NCBI GenBank assembly: GCA_934271065.1
Contig: CAKQQQ010000001.1
Coordinates: 248,001-312,000 of the forward strand
Source: an uncultured Clostridia bacterium
GTDB lineage: Bacteria; Bacillota; Clostridia; Christensenellales; Borkfalkiaceae
Reading direction: 5' to 3'
DNA length: 64,000 bases
The position numbers and the translations under genes are program-made. Below are positions 32,861-42,076 of this stretch, piece by piece. Below the pieces are notes generated by a model. The model saw nothing but the letters and a program-made list of their open reading frames with translations, had not been told where the DNA came from and made no database searches. Numbering within the stretch: the first letter of the stretch is position 1; each line of letters opens with the position of its first letter.

Positions 32861-34062
32861 ACTTTACTCCTTTCGACGTTTTCGTCGACTATTTTACCGG
32901 CGGCAACCTTTGCGCCGTCGGCTACGGAAATATCCCTGCCGAGCACGGCGATTTTCAGTTCGTCCGCGTTATTTTCGCCGATAACGGCGTCGTTGCCTAC
33001 CGAAACTTTCTCGTCGACGATACTGTAATCCACGGTCGAATTTTCGCCGATAACGCTTTCGCTGAAGATTATGGAATTTCTGACTATCGCGCCTTTTTTG
33101 ATTTCAACGTCGTGCGAAAGAATACTGTTTTCAACCGTACCTTCTATTTCGCAACCGGAAGCGACGATCGAGTTTACCACTCTGCCCGTTTCGGAAACGT
33201 ATTGAGGCGGAGCAATCGGCGAACGGGAGCGTATACGCCACGACGAATCGGACACGTCGAATTTAGGCGAATCCCCTAACAAATCCATATTCGACTCGAA
33301 CAGCGACGTAATCGTTCCTACGTCTTTCCAGTACCCGTCGAATATGTACGATACCATTTTTTCGCCCGAAGCGAGCATTTTCGGCAGAACGTTTTTACCG
33401 AAGTCTTTACTGCTACTATCGTCCGCTTCGTCTTCTTCGAGATATTTATACAACTTGTCCGCAGAAAAAACGTAAATGCCCATAGACGCAAGATTGCTTT
33501 TGGGGCGTTTCGGCTTTTCTTCGAATTCGTATATAACGCCGTCTTCGTTTACGTTAAGAACGCCGAATCGCGACGCTTCTTCTATCGGTACTTGTATTGC
33601 CGCAATCGTACAAGCCGCGTTGGTTTTTTTATGGCGTTCTATCATTTTGGAATAGTCCATTTTATAAATGTGATCGCCTGATAAAATAAGAACGTAGTCG
33701 GGCGCGTAGCGTTTAATAAACGAAATATTCTGATAAATAGCGTTTGCCGTTCCTTTGTACCATTCCGAACCGGTTTTGGCTTGATACGGCGAAAGAATAT
33801 GTACGCCGCCGTAAGAACGGTCAAGATCCCAAGGTTCTCCGTTGCCGATATATTCGTTCAGAACGAGCGGCTGATACTGCGTCATAACGCCGACCGTATC
33901 GATACCCGAATTTACGCAGTTCGAAAGCGGAAAATCAATTATCCTGTACTTCCCGCCGAAAGTAACCGCGGGTTTGGCGATTTTGTTCGTGAGCGCGTAG
34001 AGTCTGCTGCCCTGACCGCCGGCAAGCAACATAGCGACGCACTCCTTTTTGTTTTGTATCAT
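32857..34062 (-). CDS. glgC: Glucose-1-phosphate adenylyltransferase, catalytic subunit GlgC
   Basis: Makes ADP-glucose for glycogen synthesis. MLLAGGQGSRLYALTNKIAKPAVTFGGKYRIIDF at residues 11-44 contains the nucleotide-binding GGQGSRL; LSGDHIYKMDY and FEEKPKRPKS are also conserved. Left-handed beta helix in the last 110 residues. 401 aa. GGAGGG Shine-Dalgarno. Confidence 0.97.
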   Translation of the reverse strand: MIQNKKECVAMLLAGGQGSRLYALTNKIAKPAVTFGGKYRIIDFPLSNCVNSGIDTVGVMTQYQPLVLNEYIGNGEPWDLDRSYGGVHILSPYQAKTGSEWYKGTANAIYQNISFIKRYAPDYVLILSGDHIYKMDYSKMIERHKKTNAACTIAAIQVPIEEASRFGVLNVNEDGVIYEFEEKPKRPKSNLASMGIYVFSADKLYKYLEEDEADDSSSKDFGKNVLPKMLASGEKMVSYIFDGYWKDVGTITSLFESNMDLLGDSPKFDVSDSSWRIRSRSPIAPPQYVSETGRVVNSIVASGCEIEGTVENSILSHDVEIKKGAIVRNSIIFSESVIGENSTVDYSIVDEKVSVGNDAVIGENNADELKIAVLGRDISVADGAKVAAGKIVDENVERSKV

Positions 34063-34094
34063 ATTCCCTCCGATCGGAACCGTAATTCCGAATT

Positions 34095-35954
34095 TTATTT
34101 TTTTTCAAGATATACGAACGACCTGTCCGTAAGATTAAGCGTGATCGAATCCGAATAATTTTTGCACGGCGATTTGGTCGACGCGTATACCCTTTTGGCA
34201 GACAATCCTTTTCCGCCGTAAAGTTTTTTATCCGAATTGAACACGACCGAGTATTTACCCTTCTCCACGCCGAGCCGATAGTTTACCGGCACGCCGCTGA
34301 AATTTATCGCAACGACGAGTTCGCGTCCGCGATATTTTCTTTTATACGCGATAACGTTTTCGTTGCAATCGTCGGGATCTATCCATTCAAACCCGTCCCA
34401 ACCGTCGTCGTCGCCGTGTATTGCGGAATTATTAAGGTAGAAATGATTGATATCTTTATAAAACTTCGCAAGTTTTGCGTGCGACGGATATTTTTTTAAG
34501 AAAAATTCCAGACCTTCACGATAATCCCATTCCTTATACTGCCCGAATTCGCAACCCATAAATATCAGTTTTTTACCGGGGTGCGACATCATATATCCCA
34601 TAAGCGCCCTGACGCCCGCGAACTTATCGTCGTATTCGCCGAATTGTTTATCGAGCAATGACTTTTTGCCGTGTACGACTTCGTCGTGCGAAATCGGCAA
34701 TACGAAATGTTCGGAGAACGCGTACGTCAGCGAAAACGTGAGTTTATTATGTTCGTACCGTCTGAAAAGCGGATCGGTCGAAACGTACGACAAGGTGTCG
34801 TTCATCCAACCCATATTCCACTTATAATCGAATCCTAACCCGCCGTCTTCGACAGGCGCGGTAACCTTAGGATACGCCGTAGATTCTTCGGCTATCATAA
34901 TAGCGTAAGGAAATCTTTCCTTTACGGCGGAATTGAGTTTTTTGATAAAGGCTATCGCTTCGAGATTTTTATTGTCGCCGAATTCGTTCGGAATCCATTC
35001 CCCGGGCTTTTTATCGTAATCGAGATAAAGCATCGACGCCACCGCGTCTACTCTCAGACCGTCAACGTGATACCGCTCAAAGAAAAAACACGCGCTCGAC
35101 ACCAAAAACGACTGAACTTCCGTTCTTCCCAAATCGAAAATCCGCGTTCCCCAACCTTTATGCTCAATCCTGTCCCAACCGTGGTTTTCGTATAAAGGAC
35201 CGCCGTCGAATTCGTAAAGCCCGAACTCGTCTTTCGGGAAGTGAGCGGGAACCCAGTCGAGAATTACCGCTATGCCCTTTTTATGGAACGCGTCTACGAG
35301 ATACATAAAATCTTTGGGCGTTCCGAGACGGGAAGTAACGGCAAAATAACCCGTAACCTGATACCCCCACGATCCGTCGTAAGGATATTCGGTTATCGGC
35401 ATCATTTCAACGCAATTATACCCCATATCCGCGACGTAATCGACGAGAACGCCGGCAAGTTCGCGATAGGTATAATAATTACCGTCGGGTTTACGTTTGA
35501 AAGAAAGCAGATTTACTTCGTAAATGTTAAGCGGTTTATGCCGATAACGCTTGCCGTCTCTGTTTTTGACAAATTCTTCGTCTCCCCATTCGTACCCGGA
35601 CAAATCGTATACCTTTGAGGCGTTCGCCGGCGTGGTTTCCGCGTGAAAAGCGTAAGGATCTGCTTTAAGAACGGTTTTTCCGTTTGCCGTAACGGCGTAT
35701 TTATAAGCGTCGTATACTTTAACGCCTTGTAAAAACACTTCCCATACGCCGCCGTCGAGTTTTTTCATCGGCATTGCGCCGACTTCCCAACGATTAAAGT
35801 CGCCTACGAGCGAAACGCTGTCCGCAGACGGCGCCCAGACGCGGAAAACCGCGCCGTCAACGCCGTCGGATTTTGTCAGATGCGCACCAAGATAATCGTA
35901 AGTCTTATAGTTCGTTCCCTGGTGAAACAAATAATCGGCAAGATCGTTCTTCAT
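34095..35954 (-). CDS. glgB: 1,4-alpha-glucan branching enzyme
   Basis: GH13 branching enzyme introducing alpha-1,6 links. CBM48 domain at about 20-110 (DGAVFRVWAPSADSVSLVGDFNRW), barrel with DWVPAHFPKDEFGL, GLRVDAVASMLYLDY (nucleophile), IMIAEES (acid/base), LPISHDEVVHGKKSL. I chose the ATG at 35954 (MKNDLADYLFHQGTNYKTY, the family N-terminus) because the predicted transcription start is at about 35957-35958; upstream ATGs at 35960 and 35963 and the TTG at 35993 lie at or before it, and that TTG is part of the -35. 619 aa. First gene of glgB-glgC-glgD-glgA-glgP-GH13. Confidence 0.95.
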   Translation of the reverse strand: MKNDLADYLFHQGTNYKTYDYLGAHLTKSDGVDGAVFRVWAPSADSVSLVGDFNRWEVGAMPMKKLDGGVWEVFLQGVKVYDAYKYAVTANGKTVLKADPYAFHAETTPANASKVYDLSGYEWGDEEFVKNRDGKRYRHKPLNIYEVNLLSFKRKPDGNYYTYRELAGVLVDYVADMGYNCVEMMPITEYPYDGSWGYQVTGYFAVTSRLGTPKDFMYLVDAFHKKGIAVILDWVPAHFPKDEFGLYEFDGGPLYENHGWDRIEHKGWGTRIFDLGRTEVQSFLVSSACFFFERYHVDGLRVDAVASMLYLDYDKKPGEWIPNEFGDNKNLEAIAFIKKLNSAVKERFPYAIMIAEESTAYPKVTAPVEDGGLGFDYKWNMGWMNDTLSYVSTDPLFRRYEHNKLTFSLTYAFSEHFVLPISHDEVVHGKKSLLDKQFGEYDDKFAGVRALMGYMMSHPGKKLIFMGCEFGQYKEWDYREGLEFFLKKYPSHAKLAKFYKDINHFYLNNSAIHGDDDGWDGFEWIDPDDCNENVIAYKRKYRGRELVVAINFSGVPVNYRLGVEKGKYSVVFNSDKKLYGGKGLSAKRVYASTKSPCKNYSDSITLNLTDRSFVYLEKK

Positions 35955-35964
35955 ATTCATCATA

Positions 35965-35993
35965 AGTATATCACGTATTTCGCGCCGTTTCAA
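35965..35993 (-). promoter_or_regulatory. Promoter of the glycogen operon, near-leaderless
   Basis: Minus strand: TTGAAA (35988-35993), 17 bp, TATACT (35965-35970). Predicted +1 at 35957-35958, three or four bases before the ATG at 35954. Confidence 0.7.
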
Positions 35994-36018
35994 GGCTTTA
36001 TCGAATTTAAGTTATTTT

Positions 36019-37452
36019 TTAACAAATATATTCGCTTTTTTTCGCGGGAGCGTTTTCGAGTTCTTCGCGTTTTTGTTCGTAACCCTTTCTTCCGAGCAAC
36101 GCGTACGTTGCGTTTTTGCCGTTCTCGACTCCCGGTTGATTGTAGGTGTTCACGCCGAGCATTTCCCCCGCAAAAGCGGTTTCCATTTCAAAATAATAAA
36201 TGAGTTCCCCGATAGTGAACGCGTTGATTTCGGGCAGATAAATCGTATGGTTCATTCTCCCCTTTACCGTAAGCGCGTATTCGGTCGCTTTGCGTTCCGC
36301 GTTAATAAGTTCGTTCATCGTATGCCCGCAAAGGAAATGAACGTCGGGTATATCGCCGCAACCTTCGCTGATCGTAACTTCGTCGCGATATTTGTCAACC
36401 GCAAGGAAGGTAACGACCTTATCGAACGGACCTTCCGTATAAAGTTGTACCTGACTGTGCTGATCGGTAACTCCGAGCGATTTAACGGGCGTTTGCCCCG
36501 CGTTTACCGTATTGCCGTCGTTATCGACTTCTTTACCGAGTGATTCTGCCCATATCTGGCAGTACCAGTCCGCAAAATATTTAAGTCCGTCCGCATACGG
36601 CATCATAACGGATATGTTCTTACCGCGTTTCATTGCGATATACTGAAGCGTGGCGTTGATAAGCGCGGGGTTTTTCGAAAACTTGTCCGACGAACAAATC
36701 TTATCCATATACGCCGCGCCCGCAAGCATTTCGGCTATATCTACGCCGAGTACGGCGGCGGGCAACAAGCCGACCGGGCATAATTCCGAAAATCTGCCGC
36801 CGACACCGTCGGGAATGTAAAACGTCTTAAAACCTTCGGATTTTGCAAGTTTTATAAGATTGCCTGCGTTAGCCGAAGTAGTGGCGATGATATGCTCTTT
36901 CGCCTTGTCGCCGAGTTTTTCTTTAAGAAGAGCGTAAACGATAAGATACTGAGTCATGGTTTCGGACGTCGCGCCGCTCTTCGTAATCACGTTAAATACC
37001 GTGTTTTCAACGTCGATAACGTCTAATAACGCCTTCATTCTTTCGGGATCTACGTTGTCTTCGACGTAAAATTTCGGACCTTTTCTTACCTTGTTAGGCA
37101 AATCGTTATAATGGAGATGACAAAGCGCCTGAAAAACCGCGATCGGACCGAGCGCGCTTCCGCCTATACCTAAAACAACGAAATTTTTAGCGGTTTTTCT
37201 GATTTGTTTAGCAGTTGCGTTTATATCGGCGACCACGTCTTTCTGATTGAACGGCAAATCCGTCCAGCCGAGCCAACCCTGCCCTTTGGAAGACGCAACT
37301 TTTTCAAGCGCCGCTTTCGCAATCGCTTTATGCGCGTTTAATTCGCTTTTCGAAATTCCGTCTTTGCCAACGAATTCGTCGATCATATTGTTATAATCGA
37401 GACGAAGTTTCATCGAGTTTTTCCATTCTCTGTTCTGATATCTTTTTGCCAT
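36019..37452 (-). CDS. pgi: Glucose-6-phosphate isomerase
   Basis: Interconverts glucose-6-P and fructose-6-P. SIS-fold motifs VVLGIGGSALGPIAV, ITKSGATSETMTQYL (family signature 1 region) and VGGRFSELCPVGLLPA; the QPGVENGKNA C-terminal signature. 477 aa, the shorter Firmicutes type, with about 20 extra C-terminal residues ending KKSEYIC. AAGGAG Shine-Dalgarno. Eleven bases after the sugar isomerase and just before the glycogen operon, linking glycolysis and storage. Confidence 0.96.
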   Translation of the reverse strand: MAKRYQNREWKNSMKLRLDYNNMIDEFVGKDGISKSELNAHKAIAKAALEKVASSKGQGWLGWTDLPFNQKDVVADINATAKQIRKTAKNFVVLGIGGSALGPIAVFQALCHLHYNDLPNKVRKGPKFYVEDNVDPERMKALLDVIDVENTVFNVITKSGATSETMTQYLIVYALLKEKLGDKAKEHIIATTSANAGNLIKLAKSEGFKTFYIPDGVGGRFSELCPVGLLPAAVLGVDIAEMLAGAAYMDKICSSDKFSKNPALINATLQYIAMKRGKNISVMMPYADGLKYFADWYCQIWAESLGKEVDNDGNTVNAGQTPVKSLGVTDQHSQVQLYTEGPFDKVVTFLAVDKYRDEVTISEGCGDIPDVHFLCGHTMNELINAERKATEYALTVKGRMNHTIYLPEINAFTIGELIYYFEMETAFAGEMLGVNTYNQPGVENGKNATYALLGRKGYEQKREELENAPAKKSEYIC

Positions 37453-37463
37453 ATAATCGCTCC

Positions 37464-38255
37464 TTAAAAAATTTTATATTGTAATTCACGCAGGTATTCG
37501 AGACTGCGTTTTATGTCTTCGTATTGCGAGTAATCGTCTTTATAGACTTCGATAAGCATATCGGCGTTCACGCCAGCGTCTTTCAACCTTAAAAACAACG
37601 TTTCGAAATCAAACGAACCCTGCCCCGGTAATCGTATTTTCCCGTCGGCGTCTATGTCGGACAGATGTACCGTTTTAATATCCGAACCCATATCCGCGAT
37701 ATAATCGGCGTAATCGAAACCGCTTAAACGCGCCTGCTTTATATCAAGCGTCCCTTTAAGTCTCGGCGCGTAGCGTTTAACCGCCTGATAATATCCCGGT
37801 CGGTTGTAAAGCGCCCAAGGCACGTTTTCAAGGCAAATATCCACACCGTAATCATCTGTAATATCGCAGAGTTTATCAAGGTTTTTGCCAACTTTTACGA
37901 AATCGTCGTAAGTGCCGTTTTGCTTAATTCTTGCTCTGCCGTGCATCGTATAGCAATTTGCGCCGAGCAGTTGCGCCGTGTGAAGTACGTCTGTGAATAC
38001 GGGGTACACGTCGGTCCACGCGCGGTCGTTGACCGTAAACAACTCCGTCTCGAAAGTCAGAGTATTAACGTGAACGGAATGAACTCTTAAATTACCGAGC
38101 CGTTCTTTTAACAGTTCGCCGTAGTCGCTTTTATACTCCGAAAAACTCTGTAAAAAAATCTCTACCACTCTTGCGTCGATTTCGTCAAGAGTTACGAGCG
38201 CGTCTTCGTTATGCTCGCGTAAAAATAAACTTGCAGTTGAAACACCTATTTCCAT
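37464..38255 (-). CDS. Sugar phosphate isomerase/epimerase family TIM-barrel protein
   Basis: 263 aa AP_endonuc_2 (xylose isomerase-like) barrel. Metal-ligand positions seen in VEIFLQSF (Glu), CYTMHGRARI (His), ICLENVPW (Glu), LKGTLDIKQA (Asp), IKTVHLSDID (His) and MLIEVYKDDY (Glu). Substrate unknown. It begins one base after the clpC stop and uses the end of clpC as its Shine-Dalgarno (GGAGA). Confidence 0.85.
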   Translation of the reverse strand: MEIGVSTASLFLREHNEDALVTLDEIDARVVEIFLQSFSEYKSDYGELLKERLGNLRVHSVHVNTLTFETELFTVNDRAWTDVYPVFTDVLHTAQLLGANCYTMHGRARIKQNGTYDDFVKVGKNLDKLCDITDDYGVDICLENVPWALYNRPGYYQAVKRYAPRLKGTLDIKQARLSGFDYADYIADMGSDIKTVHLSDIDADGKIRLPGQGSFDFETLFLRLKDAGVNADMLIEVYKDDYSQYEDIKRSLEYLRELQYKIF

Positions 38256-38256
38256 T

Positions 38257-40686
38257 TTATCTGTCTCCGTCGGTTTTAACGTATCCGATTTTATTATCTT
38301 CTGCGTAAATCGTAATCGAATCGCCGCGATTGATTCTGCCCGAAATTATCTCTTCGGACAACATATCTTCAACGTTACGTTGAATTGCCCTTTTTAGCGG
38401 TCTTGCGCCGTAGTTCTCGTCATAACCCTTATTGATAATCAAATCGGTCGCGCTTGCCGCAACTTTAAGCGTAATATTGCTTTCGGACATTCTGTTTTGC
38501 AATTTTTTAAGTAATATATCGGCAATGCGTCCGCAATCTTCGCGCGATAAAGGCTTGAATACTATTATATCGTCTAACCTGTTCAAAAACTCGGGGCTGA
38601 ACTTTCGTTTTAACGCGTCATAGATATTTTCGCGCAATTCTTCGTATCGCGCTTCGTCGGAATCGTCTGAAGTTTTAACGTTCGCAAGCGACGCGCCGAC
38701 GTTTGACGTAAGAATAATTATAGTATTCTTAAAATCTATAAGTTTACCCTTATTATCCGTAAGTCTGCCTTCGTCAAGAATCTGTAACATAAGGTTAAAG
38801 ATTTCGGGGTTGGCTTTTTCTATTTCGTCGAAAAGAACGACGGAATACGGTTTTTTACGAACCTTATCGCTTAAAACCCCCGTTTCTTCGTAACCGACGT
38901 AACCCGGTGGCGCGCCGATGAGTTTCGAAACCGAACTCTGATCCATAAATTCGCTCATATCGATTCGTATCAGACTGTCGGTATCTCCGAAAACGACTTC
39001 CGACAGGGCTTTACTCAATTCCGTTTTTCCGACGCCCGTCGGGCCGACGAAAATAAACGAACCTATGGGTCTGTTAGGATCTTTGATATTCGCCCTTGCG
39101 CGCTTGATTGCGCGCGAAACGGCGTTAACCGCGCCGTCCTGCCCGATTACCCTTTCACGCAAATCGTCTTCGAGCGTAGAAAGTTTTTCGCTTTCGCTTT
39201 CGTTAAGCCGTTTTAAGGGTATCTTCGTCCATTCCGAAACGACGTCCGCAATTTCGTCTTCGCCGACTACGACGTCCGTAGTGCTTTGTTCGTCAAGTTC
39301 GCCGTCTTCGAGCCTTCGGATTTCGGCTTTTAATCTGTCGATGTTCGCTTTGATAGTATCCGATTGAGCGTAATTTCCGATACTCTCGTAATACTCTCTG
39401 TCCGAATATAAAGACTCGATTTCCTGTCTTTTTTCTTGTATGACGGGCGAAGTATAAGTCGCTTTGATCCGCGCTTTTGAAGCCGCTTCGTCTATTAAAT
39501 CGATTGCCTTGTCGGGCAAATTTCTATCCGTAATATATCGTTCGGAAAGTTTGACCGCCGCAACTATCGCTTCGTCGCTTATAAGCACGTTATGATGCGC
39601 TTCGAATTTGTTTCTTAAACCTTTAAGGATTTCGATCGCGTCGTTCACGTTAGGCGCTTCAACGATAATAGGCTGAAATCTTCTTTCCATTGCGGGATCG
39701 GGTTCTATATACTTCCGGTATTCGTCTATCGTGGTTGCGCCTATGGTTTTGATTTCTCCCCTTGCAAGCATAGGTTTAAGCATTTCGTCAAGCCCCATTC
39801 CGCCGTCGCCGGTAGACCCTGCGCCCATTATATTATGAATTTCGTCGATAAATACGATTATATCGCCGCGGGCTTCTATATAATCGATTGCCTGCTTAAA
39901 CCGCTCTTCAAAATCGCCGCGATATTTTGTACCGGCAAGAATACCCGATAAATCAAGTGAAAAAATCGTTTTATCGCGTAAAGACGACGGAACGTGCCCT
40001 TCGACGATTTCAAGGGCAAGCCCTTCGACCACCGCGCTTTTACCTACGCCCGGCTCTCCGATTAAAACGGGGCTGTTCTTCGTCCTTCTCGAAAGCGTCT
40101 GAATAATTCTTTCAATCTCTTTACTTCTGCCGATGACGGGATCGAGTTTCCCCTGCCTTGCCTTTTCGGTTAAATCGTAGCCGAATTTTGCAAGCGGATT
40201 ATCGTTGGTTTTAACGTTTTCTTCTCCGTCGTCTTCTTTGGACGAATGCGTTTTGACGACCGCGAACACTTTTGCTTCGAGCGCGTTCTGCAACCCGTCG
40301 AAGTCGATGTTCATTTTTCTTAATATGCTCGACGCGGCGCAATCCCGTTTTTTTAATATGGCAAGCAATAAGTGTTCCGTCGAAACGAAACCCACTTCCG
40401 CGCGTTCGGAAATTTTTTCGGCGTCTTCGAGCGCGCTTTTAACTCTCGGAGTATTGAAATCCGCAATAACGCGCGTCCTTGAAAAAGTATCTTGCAATAA
40501 CGCGAAATAATTACTTTTGTTTACTCCGAATTTATTGAGATATTTACAGGCTTCGCAATACGGCAAAAGCAATAATCCGTATAAGAGTTCTTCCGTACCG
40601 ACGTAGCCGAGTTTGCACCTTTGTGAAATAATTTGTGAGTTTTTGAAGGCTTGTATTAAACCTTCCGTATACTTAAAATTATTCAT
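38257..40686 (-). CDS. clpC: ATP-dependent Clp protease ATPase subunit ClpC
   Basis: 809 aa Hsp100 unfoldase. Two N-terminal Clp repeats (residues 1-140, VGTEELLYGLLLLPYC and VSTEHLLLAILKKRD), AAA1 (GEPGVGKSAVVEGLA), a middle domain with a short coiled coil (about 410-460), AAA2 (GPTGVGKTELSKALSE; GAPPGYVGYEE). Works with ClpP in protein quality control. No ctsR-mcsA-mcsB neighbours; instead it lies between galU and the sugar isomerase. Confidence 0.94.
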   Translation of the reverse strand: MNNFKYTEGLIQAFKNSQIISQRCKLGYVGTEELLYGLLLLPYCEACKYLNKFGVNKSNYFALLQDTFSRTRVIADFNTPRVKSALEDAEKISERAEVGFVSTEHLLLAILKKRDCAASSILRKMNIDFDGLQNALEAKVFAVVKTHSSKEDDGEENVKTNDNPLAKFGYDLTEKARQGKLDPVIGRSKEIERIIQTLSRRTKNSPVLIGEPGVGKSAVVEGLALEIVEGHVPSSLRDKTIFSLDLSGILAGTKYRGDFEERFKQAIDYIEARGDIIVFIDEIHNIMGAGSTGDGGMGLDEMLKPMLARGEIKTIGATTIDEYRKYIEPDPAMERRFQPIIVEAPNVNDAIEILKGLRNKFEAHHNVLISDEAIVAAVKLSERYITDRNLPDKAIDLIDEAASKARIKATYTSPVIQEKRQEIESLYSDREYYESIGNYAQSDTIKANIDRLKAEIRRLEDGELDEQSTTDVVVGEDEIADVVSEWTKIPLKRLNESESEKLSTLEDDLRERVIGQDGAVNAVSRAIKRARANIKDPNRPIGSFIFVGPTGVGKTELSKALSEVVFGDTDSLIRIDMSEFMDQSSVSKLIGAPPGYVGYEETGVLSDKVRKKPYSVVLFDEIEKANPEIFNLMLQILDEGRLTDNKGKLIDFKNTIIILTSNVGASLANVKTSDDSDEARYEELRENIYDALKRKFSPEFLNRLDDIIVFKPLSREDCGRIADILLKKLQNRMSESNITLKVAASATDLIINKGYDENYGARPLKRAIQRNVEDMLSEEIISGRINRGDSITIYAEDNKIGYVKTDGDR

Positions 40687-40701
40687 AGAGTCAGAGACCT
40701 A

Positions 40702-41583
40702 TTAAAAATCCTTTACTAATTCTTTAAGATACGCTTTAAGTTTTTCGCCGAGTTCTTCGTCTCGTAAACCGTATTCCACGTTTGCTTTAAGATAGCCGAG
40801 CCTGTCGCCCATATCGTAACGCGTACCGTTAAAAACGTAGGCAAGCGCGCCGTTTTTACGCGCTTCTTCGTCAAGAGCGTCGGTAAATTGATATTCGTTA
40901 TTCGCGCCAGGTTTGAGCGAACGGATTATATCGAAAATGTCGGGAGAACAAACGTATCTGCCAAGCGGGGCAAGATTGCTTTTTGCTTCTTCTTTCTTCG
41001 GCTTTTCGGTTACTTTAACCATATTATATACGCCGTCTTCAAGCGTTTTATCGTATTCGACGGATGCATACTTCGATATAACGTCGTAACTTACCCTTTT
41101 GCAGCCGAGAACGGTTTTACCGTATTTTTCATACACGTCGACGAGTTGACCGATAACCGGTCTTTCCGAATCGGTATACATAACGTCGTCGCCGAAGAGA
41201 ACGGCGAACGGTTCTCCGTTCACGAATTTTTCAGCCAGCGCGACCGCGCTTGCCGTACCGTTCTGCACTTCCTGAATAATATAAGTAAATTCAGCCATAT
41301 TCTGGGGCTTTTTTATCGCCGTTAAAAAATCGAATTTACCCTTTTCTTCAAGCACTTTTTCAAGTTCGGGCGCAGAATCGAAGTGACTTTCGATAATATC
41401 CTTTTTATACCCGACTATAAATAAAATCTCTTCTATTCCGCTGTCGGCAACTTCTTCCGCAATCATTTGAATGGCGGGTTTGTTCAGCACCGGTAATAAC
41501 GGCTTCGGAACTGCTTTGGTATAAGGTAAAAATCTCGTACCGTATCCCGCCACTGGTATAACGGCTTTTCTTACTTTTTGCAT
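40702..41583 (-). CDS. galU: UTP-glucose-1-phosphate uridylyltransferase
   Basis: Makes UDP-glucose. KAVIPVAGYGTRFLPYTKAVPKPLLPV at the N-terminus, FAVLFGDDVMY (metal-binding Asp), VTEKPKKEEAKSNLAPLGRYV. 293 aa from the ATG at 41583, preceded by GGGAGA; an in-frame GTG six codons upstream overlaps that site. Confidence 0.95.
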   Translation of the reverse strand: MQKVRKAVIPVAGYGTRFLPYTKAVPKPLLPVLNKPAIQMIAEEVADSGIEEILFIVGYKKDIIESHFDSAPELEKVLEEKGKFDFLTAIKKPQNMAEFTYIIQEVQNGTASAVALAEKFVNGEPFAVLFGDDVMYTDSERPVIGQLVDVYEKYGKTVLGCKRVSYDVISKYASVEYDKTLEDGVYNMVKVTEKPKKEEAKSNLAPLGRYVCSPDIFDIIRSLKPGANNEYQFTDALDEEARKNGALAYVFNGTRYDMGDRLGYLKANVEYGLRDEELGEKLKAYLKELVKDF

Positions 41584-41605
41584 AGTCTCATATTCTCCCA
41601 CGGTT

Positions 41606-42055
41606 TTATTTTGAATATTTTTTTTCGATTTCGTTGATTTTTGCTATTCTTGCGACGTGTCTTCCGCCTTCGAATTCGGTGGTCAGAAACGCGTCGACTA
41701 TGTCGAGCATCACGCCCGCGCCTATACATCTTTCGCCGAACGCCACTACGTTCGCGTCGTTATGCATTCTGGTCGCTCTTGCCGAAAACGAGTCGTGACA
41801 ATGCGCGCATCTGATGCCCGGCACTTTGTTTGCCACTATACTCATTCCGATGCCCGTTCCGCAGATGAGTATTCCGCGATCGTATTCACCGCTTGCAACC
41901 GCTTCGGCTACTTTTGCCCCGTATTCCGCGTAATTGCAGGAATCTTTCGTATACGTTCCGAAATCGGTATATTCGTATCCTTTTTCTTCGAGATACGCGA
42001 TGAGCGCGGGTTTAAGATTTATTCCGGCGTGATCGTTACCTATTGCTATTTTCAT
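41606..42055 (-). CDS. rpiB: Ribose-5-phosphate isomerase B
   Basis: Pentose phosphate pathway isomerase of the RpiB/LacAB family. MKIAIGNDHAGINLK (Asp8, His9), catalytic Cys in GILICGTGIGMSIVANK, and RCAHCHDSFSARATRMHNDANV with the conserved HNDAN. 149 aa. AAAGGAG Shine-Dalgarno. Often next to tsaC in Firmicutes, as here. Confidence 0.96.
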   Translation of the reverse strand: MKIAIGNDHAGINLKPALIAYLEEKGYEYTDFGTYTKDSCNYAEYGAKVAEAVASGEYDRGILICGTGIGMSIVANKVPGIRCAHCHDSFSARATRMHNDANVVAFGERCIGAGVMLDIVDAFLTTEFEGGRHVARIAKINEIEKKYSK

Positions 42056-42076
42056 TACTTTCTCCTTTTATCGGCT

